A stretch of DNA of 64,000 nt from Streptomyces thinghirensis (GTDB taxonomy: Bacteria > Actinomycetota > Actinomycetia > Streptomycetales > Streptomycetaceae). The notes beneath the pieces are model-generated. The model saw only the letters and a list, made by a program, of their open reading frames with translations. It ran no database searches and was not told the origin of the DNA. Both the position numbers and the translations under genes were made by a program. Positions 40,542 to 51,264 of this stretch are shown one piece after another (position 1 is the first letter of the stretch; the number at the start of each line of letters is the position of its first letter). The stretch is taken from assembly GCA_021502835.1 (NCBI GenBank), contig JAKFGP010000032.1, forward strand, positions 1-64,000, written 5' to 3'.

Positions 40542-42150
40542 GTGGTGACCTTGGACGTACGGCCTCAGTTGCTCGACGCACTCTCCGCCCTGCGCGACCG
40601 GTGTCGCGGCCGCACGCTTCCCGCTGCCCCTGGCGGGCCCTACACGCGCGCGTGCCAACCGCGACGAACTGCTCGCACAGCTCGACGACTACTTGGTGCC
40701 CCCGGTTGAAGGAGCCCGAAGCGCCCTTGCTGGCCGTTGTGGGCGGATCCACCGGCGCCGGGAAGTCCACGCTGGTGAACTCCCTCGTGGGGCGGCGGGT
40801 CAGCGAGGCGGGTGTGCTGCGGCCCACGACCCGGACGCCGGTGCTGGTGTGCCATCCGGAGGATCACCACTGGTTCAGCGGCATGCGGGTGCTGCCCGAC
40901 CTCACGCGCGTGTGGGTGCCCCACCGGGAACCGGACGACGACCTGCTCCTGCCGGGCGAGAACCCCGCGCGCGTACTGCGCGTCGAGACCGCCGACACCC
41001 TGCCGCCCGGCATCGCCCTCCTGGACGCGCCCGACATCGACTCCCTCGTCGCCGACAACCGCGTACTGGCGGCCGAACTGATCTGCGCCGCCGACATCTG
41101 GGTGATGGTCACCACGGCCGCCCGGTACGCCGACGCCGTGCCCTGGCATCTGCTGCGTACCGCCAAGGAGTACGACGCCACCCTGGTCACCGTGCTCGAC
41201 CGGGTGCCCCACCAGGTGGTGTCCGAGGTGTCGCGGCAGTACGGGGCGCTGCTCACCCAAGGCCGGGCTCGGCGAAGTGCCCCGCTTCACCGTGCCCGAA
41301 CTGCCCGAGTCCGCCTGGGGCGGCGGGCTGCTGCCGGCCAGCGCGGTGGCGCCGCTGCGGGCCTGGCTCGTCCACCGGGCACAGGATCTCGAGGCCCGGC
41401 ACCACGTCATGGCCCGTACGGCACACGGCATCCTGAACTCCCTCAAGTCCCGGATGCCCGAACTGGCCGGCGCCGCCGCCGCCCAGTACGCCGCCGCGCT
41501 GCGGCGTCACCGCCGCCGTCGACGGCGCGTACGACGGCGAGCACGCGCGTGCGGGGGCGGTTGCAGGCGGGCGCCGTGCTCGCCGGGGACGCGCTGAAGC
41601 GGTGGCGGGCCTTTCCCCTCGACTGCTCCCCGAGGAACTCCTCGACTCGCTGGTGGAGAGCCTGGAGTGCCCTGCTGCTGTGCGCCGTCACCGCCGCCGA
41701 CGAACGCGTGGACGAGGCCTGGCAGCGCGAACCGGCGGCCGCCGCCCGGAACTCGCGGACCGCGACCCGGCGCCGGAGAGCGCCGAGCACCGCATCGGGA
41801 TGGCCGTACGGCGGTGGCGGCGGGAGCTGGAGGAGTACGCCGAGGAGGAAGTGCGCGAGCTGGACCGGAGCATGGCGCCGGACCCGGGGGTGGTCGCCGC
41901 CCTGGTCGCCACCGTGCTGCTGGGCGGGCGGCGGGCGCGCATCGCCGGGGAGCGGCTCGCCGAGCGGATCGGCGCCCACGGCGCGCTGCGGTTGCGCGAC
42001 CGGGGCGGGCGGCTGCTCGACGAGCACGTGGACCGGGTCGTGCACATCGAGCGCGAACGCCGACTGGCGCCGCTCGACGGGCTGGAGGTGCATCCCGAGC
42101 CGCAGGCCGAACTCATCGCCGCGCTGTCCGTACTGCAGAAGGAGAGGTGA
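40542..42150 (+). CDS. dynA: Dynamin-like GTPase, DynA type
   Basis: About 535 residues, a bacterial dynamin-like GTPase. The G1 P-loop [20 protein letters not shown] lies near residue 65. The switch region has [21 protein letters not shown]3 is [16 protein letters not shown] and G4-like is [16 protein letters not shown] long helical stalk follows ([40 protein letters not shown]) and then [20 protein letters not shown]. It ends [13 protein letters not shown]. Indels lie near 40605, 40655, 40705, 41262, 41512 and 41622, among others. It sits four bases upstream of a second GTPase with two membrane helices, the arrangement I recall for DynA/DynB, which stabilise FtsZ rings in sporulation septation. 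The symbol rests on that recollection. Confidence 0.8.
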
Positions 42151-42153
42151 CCG

Positions 42154-44321
42154 GTGACCGCCGTCACTGACCAGGACCCCACCGAGCACACCGACCACAC
42201 GACGGAGGAAGCAGGCCAGGAAGGGCCAGGCAGACCGGACGGACAGGACGGACAGGACGGACAGGACGGACCGGTCGGGCCGGACGGGCTCCGCGGACGG
42301 CCGGGGTCCGGAGCGGGGAGCCGACAAGGACGAGAGCGAACGCGGACACGGCTCCCACGCGCGCGTGCGGGACGGCAGGGCGTCCCGCCGCACGGACCGG
42401 GATCGGGAACGGGAACGGGACCGGGACCGGCGGGGACGGGCGCGCGGAGCGTACGGAAGGCGGCGAGCGTACGGAGGCGCGGCCGGCGGTCCGTCCGGGT
42501 CTGGATCCGGGTCGGGGTCCGGGTCCGGGGGCGGAAGCGGGGAGGAAGGCGCCTGGGGCGACGGGCTGATCGCGCGGCGGGTGGACGAGAACAGCGGCGC
42601 GGAGCAGTTCTCCCCTCGTGCCGAGCAGGCCCGCCAGTACCTCGGCCGCCCTGATGCCGCTGGCGTACGACGGGCAACTCAGGTCGCGGCTGGACGCGCT
42701 GCGCGAGCTGGTGGGGCTCTCCCGCACCCGGCTCGACAGCGGGACGCTGGCCGAGGCGGGCCGGGTCCTCGACGAGGCCGCCGCGCGGCGCTAGGCTCTC
42801 CGGGCAGCACACCGTGGTGGCCATCGCGGGCGCGACCGGCAGCGGCAAGTCGCAGCTGTTCAACACGCTCGCCGGTGTCACGATCTCCGAGACGGGCGTC
42901 CGCCGGCCGACCACCGCGGCACCCATCGCGTGCAGTTGGAGCGACGGCGCGGCCAGCCTCCTGGACCGGCTCGGCATCCCAGGGCGGCTGCGCCGCCGCC
43001 CGCCCCAGCACCCGGACGCCGACTCGCCGCTGCGCGGGCTGGTCCTGATCGACCTGCCCCGACCACGACTCGGCGGCCGTGCAGCACCGCGAGCAGGTGG
43101 ACCGCATCCTGGCGCTCGTCGACGCCGTCATCTGGGTCGTGGACCCGGAGAAGTACGCCGACGCCGTGCTCCACGAGCGCTATCTGCGGCCGATGGCGGG
43201 CCACGCGGAGGTCACCCTCGTCGTCCTCAACCAGGTCGACCGGCTGCCCGGGGGAGGCGGCCGAACAGGTCCTCGACGACCTGCGGCGGCTGCTCGACGA
43301 GGACGGCATCGCGCTGGGGGAGTACGGCGAACCCGGCGCCACCGTGCTCGCCCTGTCCGCCCTCACCGGGGAGGGCATCGGCGAACTGCGCGAAGTGCTC
43401 GGCCAGTTCGTCGCCGAGCGGCAGGCCCCGGCGCGCCGCATCGCGGCCGACGTGGACGCCGCCGCCTGGCGCCTGCGTCCCGTGTACGTCACCGGGCGGC
43501 GGACCGGGCTCAGCGAGGAGGCGCGGGAGGAGTTCGCGGACCGGCTCGCGGACGCGGTGGGCGCCACCGCGGCTGGCGAGGCGGCCGAACGCTCCTGGCT
43601 GCGCAACGCCAACCGCGCGTGCGGCACGCCCTGGCTGCGGCTGTGGCGCTGGTACCACGACCGGCGCAGACCCCCCACGGGACGGCTTCCGCTGCGCGCC
43701 CAGGCCGACGAGGAGGCCACGGCCCGTCCAGCGCGTCGAACAGGCGGTGCGTACGGTCTCGGAGCGGGCGTCGGCCGGGCTGCCGACGCCGTGGGCGCAG
43801 GCGGTGCGCGAGGCGGCCGTCCGCGGCGCCCAGGGGCTGCCCGAGGCCCTCGACGAGCTGGCGGTGCGCACGGGGCTGCCGCCCGGGGCGTCCACCCCGC
43901 GGCCGGGCTGGTGGCCGGTGGCCGTGCTGGCCCAGGCGGCCATGACCCTGCTGCAGGTGGTCGGCGGCCTGTGGCTGCTGGGCCAGATCATCGGCTTCGT
44001 GCCGCCCAACCTGGGCGTGCCGGTGCTGCTGATGCTGGCCGGGATCATCGGCGGCCCCCTCATCCGAGTGGAGCTGCCGCATCGCGGCCGCGCGGACCGG
44101 CACGGCGCTACGGCCACGAGGCGGAACGCCTGTTGCGGGAGGCGGCCGCGGGGTGCGGCCGGGCCAGGGTGCTGGATCCGCTGGCGGCGGAGCTGCTGCG
44201 GTACCGGGAGGTACGGGGCAGTACGGGCGCGTCACGGGGCGGGCGCCGCGGCGAGGTAGGCGAGGTGGACGAGGCAGGGTCGGTTGCCATCGCCGCCCTG
44301 GACCCCCACTCGCTGGGGTGA
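42154..44321 (+). CDS. dynB: Membrane dynamin-like GTPase, DynB type
   Basis: About 700 residues. A disordered N-terminus of about 180 residues is dominated by Asp, Arg, Glu and Gly: a [10 protein letters not shown] repeat, [18 protein letters not shown] and a run of GSGSGS. The GTPase domain has [20 protein letters not shown] (G1), [25 protein letters not shown] (G3) and [14 protein letters not shown] (NQVD as G4). Helical stalk segments precede two membrane helices, [20 protein letters not shown] and [18 protein letters not shown], and a helical tail ending [12 protein letters not shown]. Many indels; the stop at 44321 is approximate. GTG at 42154 has AAGGAG nine bases upstream. Predicted partner of DynA at sporulation septa. 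Confidence 0.8.
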
Positions 44322-44507
44322 CGGAGTTCTCCACAGGCGCCGGGGCGGTCCACAGCCCGCAGCGGGCCGGTCCGGACGGAGGCAGTCTGACCTCGCGGCG
44401 ATCGGCGACGGACGCGGTCGTCACGGCAGCGGCGGCGTACGGGAACACGACGCCGGCCGCGCCGGACAGCCGTACGGGACGCGCCCGTACGGGAGGGAGG
44501 ACTCGCG

Positions 44508-45067
44508 ATGAACGAGACGATGATCTGCGCCGTGGGCAACGTGGCCACGCAGCCGGTGTTCCGGAACCTGGCGAACGGACCGTCGGCGCGGTTCCGGCTG
44601 GCGGTCACCGCGCGCTACTGGGACCGCGAGAAGAGCGCGTGGACCGACGGCCACACCAACTTCTTCACGGTGTGGGCCAACCGGCAGCTCGCCGCCAACG
44701 CTTCGGCCTCCTTGGCGGTGGGCGAACCCGTCATCGTGCAGGGGCCGCTTGAAGGTGCGCACGGACGTCCGCGAGGGGCAGAACTGGACCTCTGCGGACA
44801 TCGACGCGGTGGCGATCGGTCACGACCTGGCGCGCGGCACGGCGGCGTTCCGTCGCACGGGGAGGGCGGAGACGGCGGCCTCCCCACCGCAGCCGGAGCC
44901 CAACTGGGGAGACGCCGGCGGGGGAGTCGGACGACGCGGACACCACCGGACAGCGGCCGGAGCCAGCCGCCGTGGTGGCCTCGACACCGACGGGCCCGCC
45001 GGAACTGACCGAAGTACGGCTTATCGGCGAATGCGCCCCGCGCGACCCGGGGTGGATTTGTCGATAA
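44508..45067 (+). CDS. ssbB: Single-stranded DNA-binding protein, SsbB type
   Basis: OB-fold protein of about 185 residues that coats single-stranded DNA. It starts MNETMICAVGNVATQPVFRN. The fold continues with SARFRLAVTARYWDREKSAW, TNFFTVWANRQLAANASASL and VGEPVIVQGPLKVRTDVREG. After removing two inserted bases (near 44751 and 44910) the C-terminal tail reads EPNWETPAGESDDADTTGQR and ends APRDPGWICR. The DDDIPF-like acidic tip of a housekeeping SSB is absent, as in Streptomyces SsbB, the paralogue tied to chromosome segregation during sporulation. It follows dynAB, which fits that role. GGGAGGGAGG precedes the ATG. Confidence 0.87.
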
Positions 45068-45070
45068 GCC
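45018..45070. repeat. 9-bp inverted repeat around the ssbB stop
   Basis: GGCTTATCG (45018-45026) and CGATAAGCC (45062-45070) are exact reverse complements, 35 bp apart, and the second overlaps the ssbB stop codon. It could be a weak terminator or a dimer operator for the next gene. Confidence 0.55.
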
Positions 45071-45247
45071 CTGCTCACCTGCCCTGTCGGCGATAACGAT
45101 TCCGATTCGGATCACCGCGTGGACGAACATCACCGGCAAGCACGGGTGTCAGGTACTTAGGATGCCGAACGAGCCCTGTGGGGCTGGTGATTCTGCTGGT
45201 AGGACCGTGCCCCCCACGTCAACGTGTCCTGCTCGAAGGGGAGTTTG

Positions 45248-46655
45248 GTGTTTTCTTCGCTCACCGCGCTGTCTCTGCCCGGCCGGGGTGCGGCGCGCCG
45301 CGCCCACCGCGGCACTGGTGTCCGCGTTCGCCGTCGCGGGCGTGGTGACCGGTGCCGGCCCGGCGGCCGCCGCCCAGGACGCGGCGGCGCAGGGGCAGGG
45401 CGGGGCGACGGCCACCATAGGCGGCCTCAAGACGCACGGCACCGCGGTCATCCACGGCGAGGGTGGCGACCAGGAGGTGCCGGCCGGCCTGTTCGAGATG
45501 TCCGTCGAGGGCGGCGGCATGTACTGCAGACGTACTGCGTCGACATCCAGAACCCGACGCAGAAGGACGCCAAGTACCACGAGACCCCGTGGAGCGGCAC
45601 GTCACTGGGCACCAACAAGGACGCCGGCCGCATCCGCTGGATCCTGCGGAACTCCTACCCCCAGGTCAACGACCTCGCCGCGCTCGCGAAGAAGGCGGGC
45701 GTCCGCGGCGGGCTCACCGAGCAGGACGCGGCGGCCGGCACGCAGGTCGCCATCTGGCGCTACTCGGACGACACCGACGTCGACGCCGTCGACCCCAGGC
45801 CGAGCGGCTCGCCGACTACCTGGAGAAGAACGCCCGCGGCCTCGCGGAGCCGCGGCGTCGCTCACCCTGGACCCGCCCGCGGTCTCGGGCCGCCCCGGTG
45901 AGCGGCTCGGTCCGGTCACGGTGCGCACCAACGCCGGCGGGGCGACGGTGACACCCCGGTGGACGCCACCGCGGGCGGGGTGCGGATCGTCGACAAGAAG
46001 GGTGAGCCGGTCACCTCCGTCACCGACGGCACCCCAGATCTTCTTCGACGTGCCCGAGGACGCGGCGGCGGGCACCGCCGAGCTGGCGGTCCAGGCCTCG
46101 ACCACCGTGCCGGTCGGCCGCGCCTTCGCCTCCGAGAGCCGCAGCCAGACCCAGATCCTGGCCGGCTCCAGCGAGTCCACGGTCGCGGCGACGGCGCACC
46201 GCCACCTGGGCCGACCAGGGCGCGATACCCGCCTGTCCGCGACGAAGAACTGCGCCGAGGGCGCCCTGGACATCACCGCGCTCAACAAGGGCGACGAACC
46301 CTTCACCTTCGAACTCCTGGACACCGATTACACGATCGCGCCCGGCGAGACCCGCACGCTGACGGTCCCGCTGCCGGAGGACCGCGCCTACGACTTCACC
46401 GTCCGCGGCCCCGGCGGCTTCGAGCAGCGCTTCACGGGCGTACTCGACTGTCGCACCCGAAGCGCCGCACTGGCCGACACCACCCACCCCCTCGGCGAAC
46501 CGGCCCCCACCAAGGTCGTCACCCCGCCCCCAACCCCAACCTCGCCGAAACCGGCAGCTCCGGGAGTGACGCCCCTGATCGGCGGCGCGGCCATCGGCCT
46601 GGTCATGATCGGCGGCGCGGTCCTGCTGTTCCTCCGCCGAAGGAACGAACGGTGA
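45248..46655 (+). CDS. TQXA/thioester-domain surface protein with LAETG anchor
   Basis: Cell-wall-anchored adhesin-like protein of about 468 residues. A signal peptide (AALVSAFAVAGVVTGAGPAA) precedes a thioester domain: LQTYCVDIQNPTQKDAKYHE holds the Cys, RIRWILRNSYPQVNDLAALA follows, and AAGTQVAIWRYSDDTDVDAV holds the TQXA Gln. An internal Cys-Gln thioester could couple covalently to a surface amine. Then come Ig-like beta regions (VRTNAGGATVTP, SATKNCAEGALDITALNKGD). A Thr/Pro spacer leads to LAETGSS, the helix LIGGAAIGLVMIGGAVLLFL and a tail RRRNER. About nine indels. GTG at 45248 follows GAAGGGGAG. The same LAETG signal occurs in chpA. Confidence 0.88.
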
Positions 46656-46846
46656 CCACCCGCCCCGCGCGCTCGACCCCGGCATCGAGCCGGGCCGGCA
46701 ACGGTCCTCCTGATCGGGGGGCGTGGAGGTCTCGCGAAAGCCCAGGTCAGAGGGGTCGGGCGGAACGCGTTTCCTCGCAGGGGTGGCGGTGCGGCAAGAT
46801 GGGGTGTATCTGCCCACTGCCTGATCAAGCTGCCGGACGGTTTCTC

Positions 46847-48512
<1,666 letters not shown>

Positions 48513-48515
48513 TCT

Positions 48516-48927
48516 TTGCGGCACATCTACCGCTGCCCACTGCGCTGGGCGGACATGGACGCGTACGGCCACGTCAACAACGTGGTCTTCCTCCGCTACC
48601 TGGAGGAGGCCCGTATCGACTTCCTGTTCCGCCCGGAGAAGGACTTCAAGCAGGGGTCCGTGGTGGCACGCCATGAGATCGACTACAAGCGGCAGCTCGT
48701 CCACCGGCACCACCCGGTCGACATCGAGCTGTGGGTCACGGAGATAAGGGCCGCCTCCTTCACGCTCACCTACGAGGTCAAGGACGGCGACCAGGTCTAC
48801 GTCCGCGCCCTCGACGGTGATCGTGCCGTTCGACTTCGAGACGCAGATGCCGCGCCGGATCACCGCGGAGGAACGGGAGTTCCTTCGCGAGTACACGGAC
48901 GACAAGGAGGGGGCCGTCGCCGCATGA
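48516..48927 (+). CDS. Acyl-CoA thioesterase, 4HBT hot-dog fold
   Basis: Short hot-dog-fold thioesterase of about 136 residues, releasing free acids from acyl-CoA. RHIYRCPLRWADMDAYGHVN then NVVFLRYLEEARIDFLF gives the catalytic D-x-x-x-H-V-N motif of YbgC/4HBT proteins. VARHEIDYKRQLVHRHHPVD, IELWVTEIRAASFTLTYEVK and the repaired VIVPFDFETQMPRRITAEER complete the fold, ending DKEGAVAA. One inserted base lies near 48818. The start is TTG at 48516, three bases after the ettA stop, with GGGGCTGA as a weak ribosome site, so it is probably coupled to ettA. The acyl substrate is unknown. Confidence 0.88.
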
Positions 48928-49604
48928 CGGTCCTCCATCTGGCCGACGAGGGGAGGCCGCGGATCTCGCCGCCTTCCTCTCCCGCCTGCTCCACTACGAC
49001 CGTTCGGCGGCGGTGCGCCTCCAGGCGGCCGGTACCGCCCTCGCCGTCTTCGGCCGGCCGCCCTCCTTCGAGGTGCTGGCCGTGCGCGCGGTGCGGCTGG
49101 CCAAGCCGTACGAGAACGGCCTCGACGCCACGCTGGACGTGACCGTGTCCGCCGGTGAGCTGCTGGAGACGGTGGACGAGGCGGCGGCCACCGCCGGTGT
49201 GCCGGGAGCGGTGACCGGGCCGCCGTGGGCCGGCGTGCTGCCCCGCGCGGCGGCTGGCGGCCCGAGCCGGGGCTGCCGCCCCGGACGCCCTGCGGGCGCT
49301 GGTCGCCGCCGCGGTGGCGGAGTTCCGCACTCGCACGGGGGAGCTGGCGCCCGAGGGTCGTACGCGGGCCGAGCTGGACCGGATCGGGCGGGAGATATGG
49401 TCCCGGACGGTCGGGGACACCGGGCTGCCGGTCCGGGCCGTGCACGCGGCCCAGTCACTGGGGTTCCTGCGGCCCCCTGGGGCGTCCGGTGAGGACGCGC
49501 CGCAGCTGTTCTCCTCGGGCGCGTGGCTGCGGCTGCGCACGCCCTTCAGGTCGGTCGCCCTGCGTCGGGCGGGGACCGGGGCGCTGGGCATCAGCGTGCC
49601 ATGA
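48924..49604 (+). CDS. Conserved hypothetical protein downstream of thioesterase
   Basis: About 226 residues, starting in an ATGA overlap with the thioesterase gene. MTVLHLADE is followed, after repair near 48950, by ADLAAFLSRLLHYDRSAAVR, LQAAGTALAVFGRPPSFEVL, LDVTVSAGELLETVDEAAAT and, after further repair near 49245, RTRTGELAPEGRTRAELDRI with GREIWSRTVGDTGLPVRAVH. It ends FRSVALRRAGTGALGISVP. It looks soluble and mixed alpha/beta, with no signal peptide or metal motif. I do not recognise a family; its constant place behind ettA and a thioesterase is the only functional hint. Confidence 0.75.
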
Positions 49605-49721
49605 CCCCGACGCCGCTCGTCCGGCGTCACTCGTCCTGCGTCGCTCCAGCCCGATCAGTCGCGCCTGATCAGTCCTGCCCGCTCAGTCCTGCTCGCTGAC
49701 GTCCGGCCGTACGGCGGCCGT

Positions 49722-49759
49722 GACCGGATTCCGGCGCCGGACGACCGGATTCCGGCGCC
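49722..49759. repeat. 17-bp direct repeat
   Basis: GACCGGATTCCGGCGCC occurs at 49722-49738 and again at 49743-49759, just beyond the glbO stop. Each copy includes GGATTCC, so a small hairpin is possible. Confidence 0.75.
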
Positions 49760-49770
49760 AAGTCACGGGG

Positions 49771-50188
49771 TCAGTCGGCAGTGTTGATCATCGAGGCCGC
49801 CGCGTACGTCAGGTACTTCCACAGCGTCTGCTCGTGCATCCTCGGAGAGCCCCAGCTCGTCGACGGCGACCCGCATGTGCTGAGCCAGGCGTCGTGCGCC
49901 GCCCGGTCGACGGCAGAAGGGGGCGTGACGCATCCTGCAGCCGCGGGTGGCCGCGGTTGTCGCTGCTACGTCGTCGGGCCGCCCCAGTACTGCATGAGGA
50001 AGAGCGCGAAACGCTCCTCGGCCGGGCCCAGGTCCTCCTCCGGGTACATCGGCCGCAGGATCGGGTCCTCGGCGACCCCCTGGTAGAAACGGTGGACGAG
50101 CCGGCGGAAGGTCTCCTCCCCCGCCGACCTGCTCGTAGAAGGTCTGCTCCTGAAGCGTGCCGCGCCGAATCTCGTTCACGTCGTCCAT
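49771..50188 (-). CDS. glbO: Truncated haemoglobin, group II (GlbO)
   Basis: Haem protein of about 138 residues with the 2-on-2 globin fold, linked in Actinobacteria to oxygen or peroxide chemistry. After repair it reads [100 protein letters not shown] and a tail [16 protein letters not shown]. The Tyr in FYQGV (B10), the proximal His in LRMRHAPF and the WGGP segment are group II hallmarks. Indels lie near 50125, 49985, 49935 and 49842. The start ATG is at 50188. It is divergent from the methyltransferase gene, with a palindrome between. Confidence 0.9.
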
Positions 50189-50208
50189 GGTCTCAGACGC
50201 GGGGACAT

Positions 50209-50227
50209 AGGACTTGAGTCCTAGGAC
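50209..50227. promoter_or_regulatory. Overlapping palindromes between glbO and the methyltransferase gene
   Basis: AGGACTTGAGTCCT (arms AGGACT/AGTCCT) overlaps a perfect 10-bp palindrome GTCCTAGGAC (50218-50227). It is 21 bp from the glbO start and 18 bp from the divergent start, so it must overlap promoter elements. Confidence 0.6.
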
Positions 50228-50244
50228 CCCCGTACTGTGGAGGC

Positions 50245-51264
50245 ATGGGCGGGAACCGGGATCTGGACGGCCTCGCCGCCTCCGCGCGGGCGGAGCTGGT
50301 GCGGGAGATCGAGCTGAGCGGCGCCTGGGCGGCCGAGCCGGTGTGGCGGGGAGGCCTTCGCGACGGTTCCGCGCCACCTCTTCGTGCCCTACTACTACGT
50401 CGGCGTCCGGGGCGGCTACGAACGCCGGTGGGGCGAACACCCCGACCGGCACGCCCGCGAGCGCTGGGTGCACGGCGCCTACGCCGACACCCCGCTGGCC
50501 ACCCGGCTGCGCGACGGCGAACTGCTCTCCTCCAGCAGCCAGCCGTCGCTGATGGCGATGATGCTGGTGGAGCTGGGCGTGAGAGACGGCGACCGGGTCC
50601 CTGGAGATCGGCGCCGGCACCGGTTACAACGCCGCCCTGCTCGCCCACCGGCTCGGCGACGACGACCTGGTCACCACCGTCGATCTGGACGCCGACATCA
50701 CCGAGTCGGCCCGCCGGCACCTGGCTGCCGCCGGGTACCACCCGGCCGTCGTCACCGGCGACGGCGCCCGCGGGTGCCCGAACGCGCTCCCTACGACCGG
50801 ATCCTCGCCACCTGCGCGCTGCCCTCGATCCCGCGCGCCTGGCTCGCCCAGTGCCGCCCCGGCGGCCGGATCCTGACCCCGCTCGCCACCGGCCTGGTCG
50901 TCCTCACGGTCCGCGACGCCGGGCACGCCGAGGGCCGCTTCCTGCACACGCCCGCGTACTTCGTGCCGCTGCGCGGCGCGGACCGGTCGGAGCCGGAGAC
51001 GCCGGGTCTCGGCGGGGTGCCGCGCCGGGCCCGGGAGGACGACCTGTTCCGCTTCCTGCTGGCGCTCGGCCGGGGCAGCCTCGACCCGCAGGAGGCGTAC
51101 GCCCTGTGGGACCGCGAGGACGCGCGCGGCGCGAGCGCTACGGGATCACGGTCAGCGGCGAACGGGCCTGGGCCTGGCTGGACGACCCGGAGGGCCCGTA
51201 CGCCCTGGCCCTTCACCTGACGGGCACGGCGGGGCCCTGTCCCGTCAGCCCCGGCGGATCGTGA
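50245..51264 (+). CDS. PCMT-like SAM-dependent methyltransferase
   Basis: About 340 residues. The N-terminal part has FATVPRHLFVPYYYVGVRGG and SSSSQPSLMAMMLVELGVRD (the S-x-P-x-x-x-A-x-M pattern of protein-L-isoaspartate methyltransferases). The SAM site is VLEIGAGTGYNAALLAHRLG, with TVDLDADITESARRHLAAAG (acidic residue for the ribose) and PYDRILATCALPSIPRAWLA. RPGGRILTPLATGLVVLTV follows. The C-terminal extension ends ITVSGERAWAWLDDPEGPYA. In Streptomyces such proteins are often fused or adjacent to maturation systems, but none is visible here. Indels lie near 50350, 50600, 50775 and 51135. The ATG has GGAGG only one base away, so a leaderless transcript is plausible. Confidence 0.85.
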   Translation: MGGNRDLDGLAASARAELVREIELSGAWAAEPVWRGGLRDGSAPPLRALLLRRRPGRLRTPVGRTPRPARPRALGARRLRRHPAGHPAARRRTALLQQPAVADGDDAGGAGRERRRPGPWRSAPAPVTTPPCSPTGSATTTWSPPSIWTPTSPSRPAGTWLPPGTTRPSSPATAPAGARTRSLRPDPRHLRAALDPARLARPVPPRRPDPDPARHRPGRPHGPRRRARRGPLPAHARVLRAAARRGPVGAGDAGSRRGAAPGPGGRPVPLPAGARPGQPRPAGGVRPVGPRGRARRERYGITVSGERAWAWLDDPEGPYALALHLTGTAGPCPVSPGGS

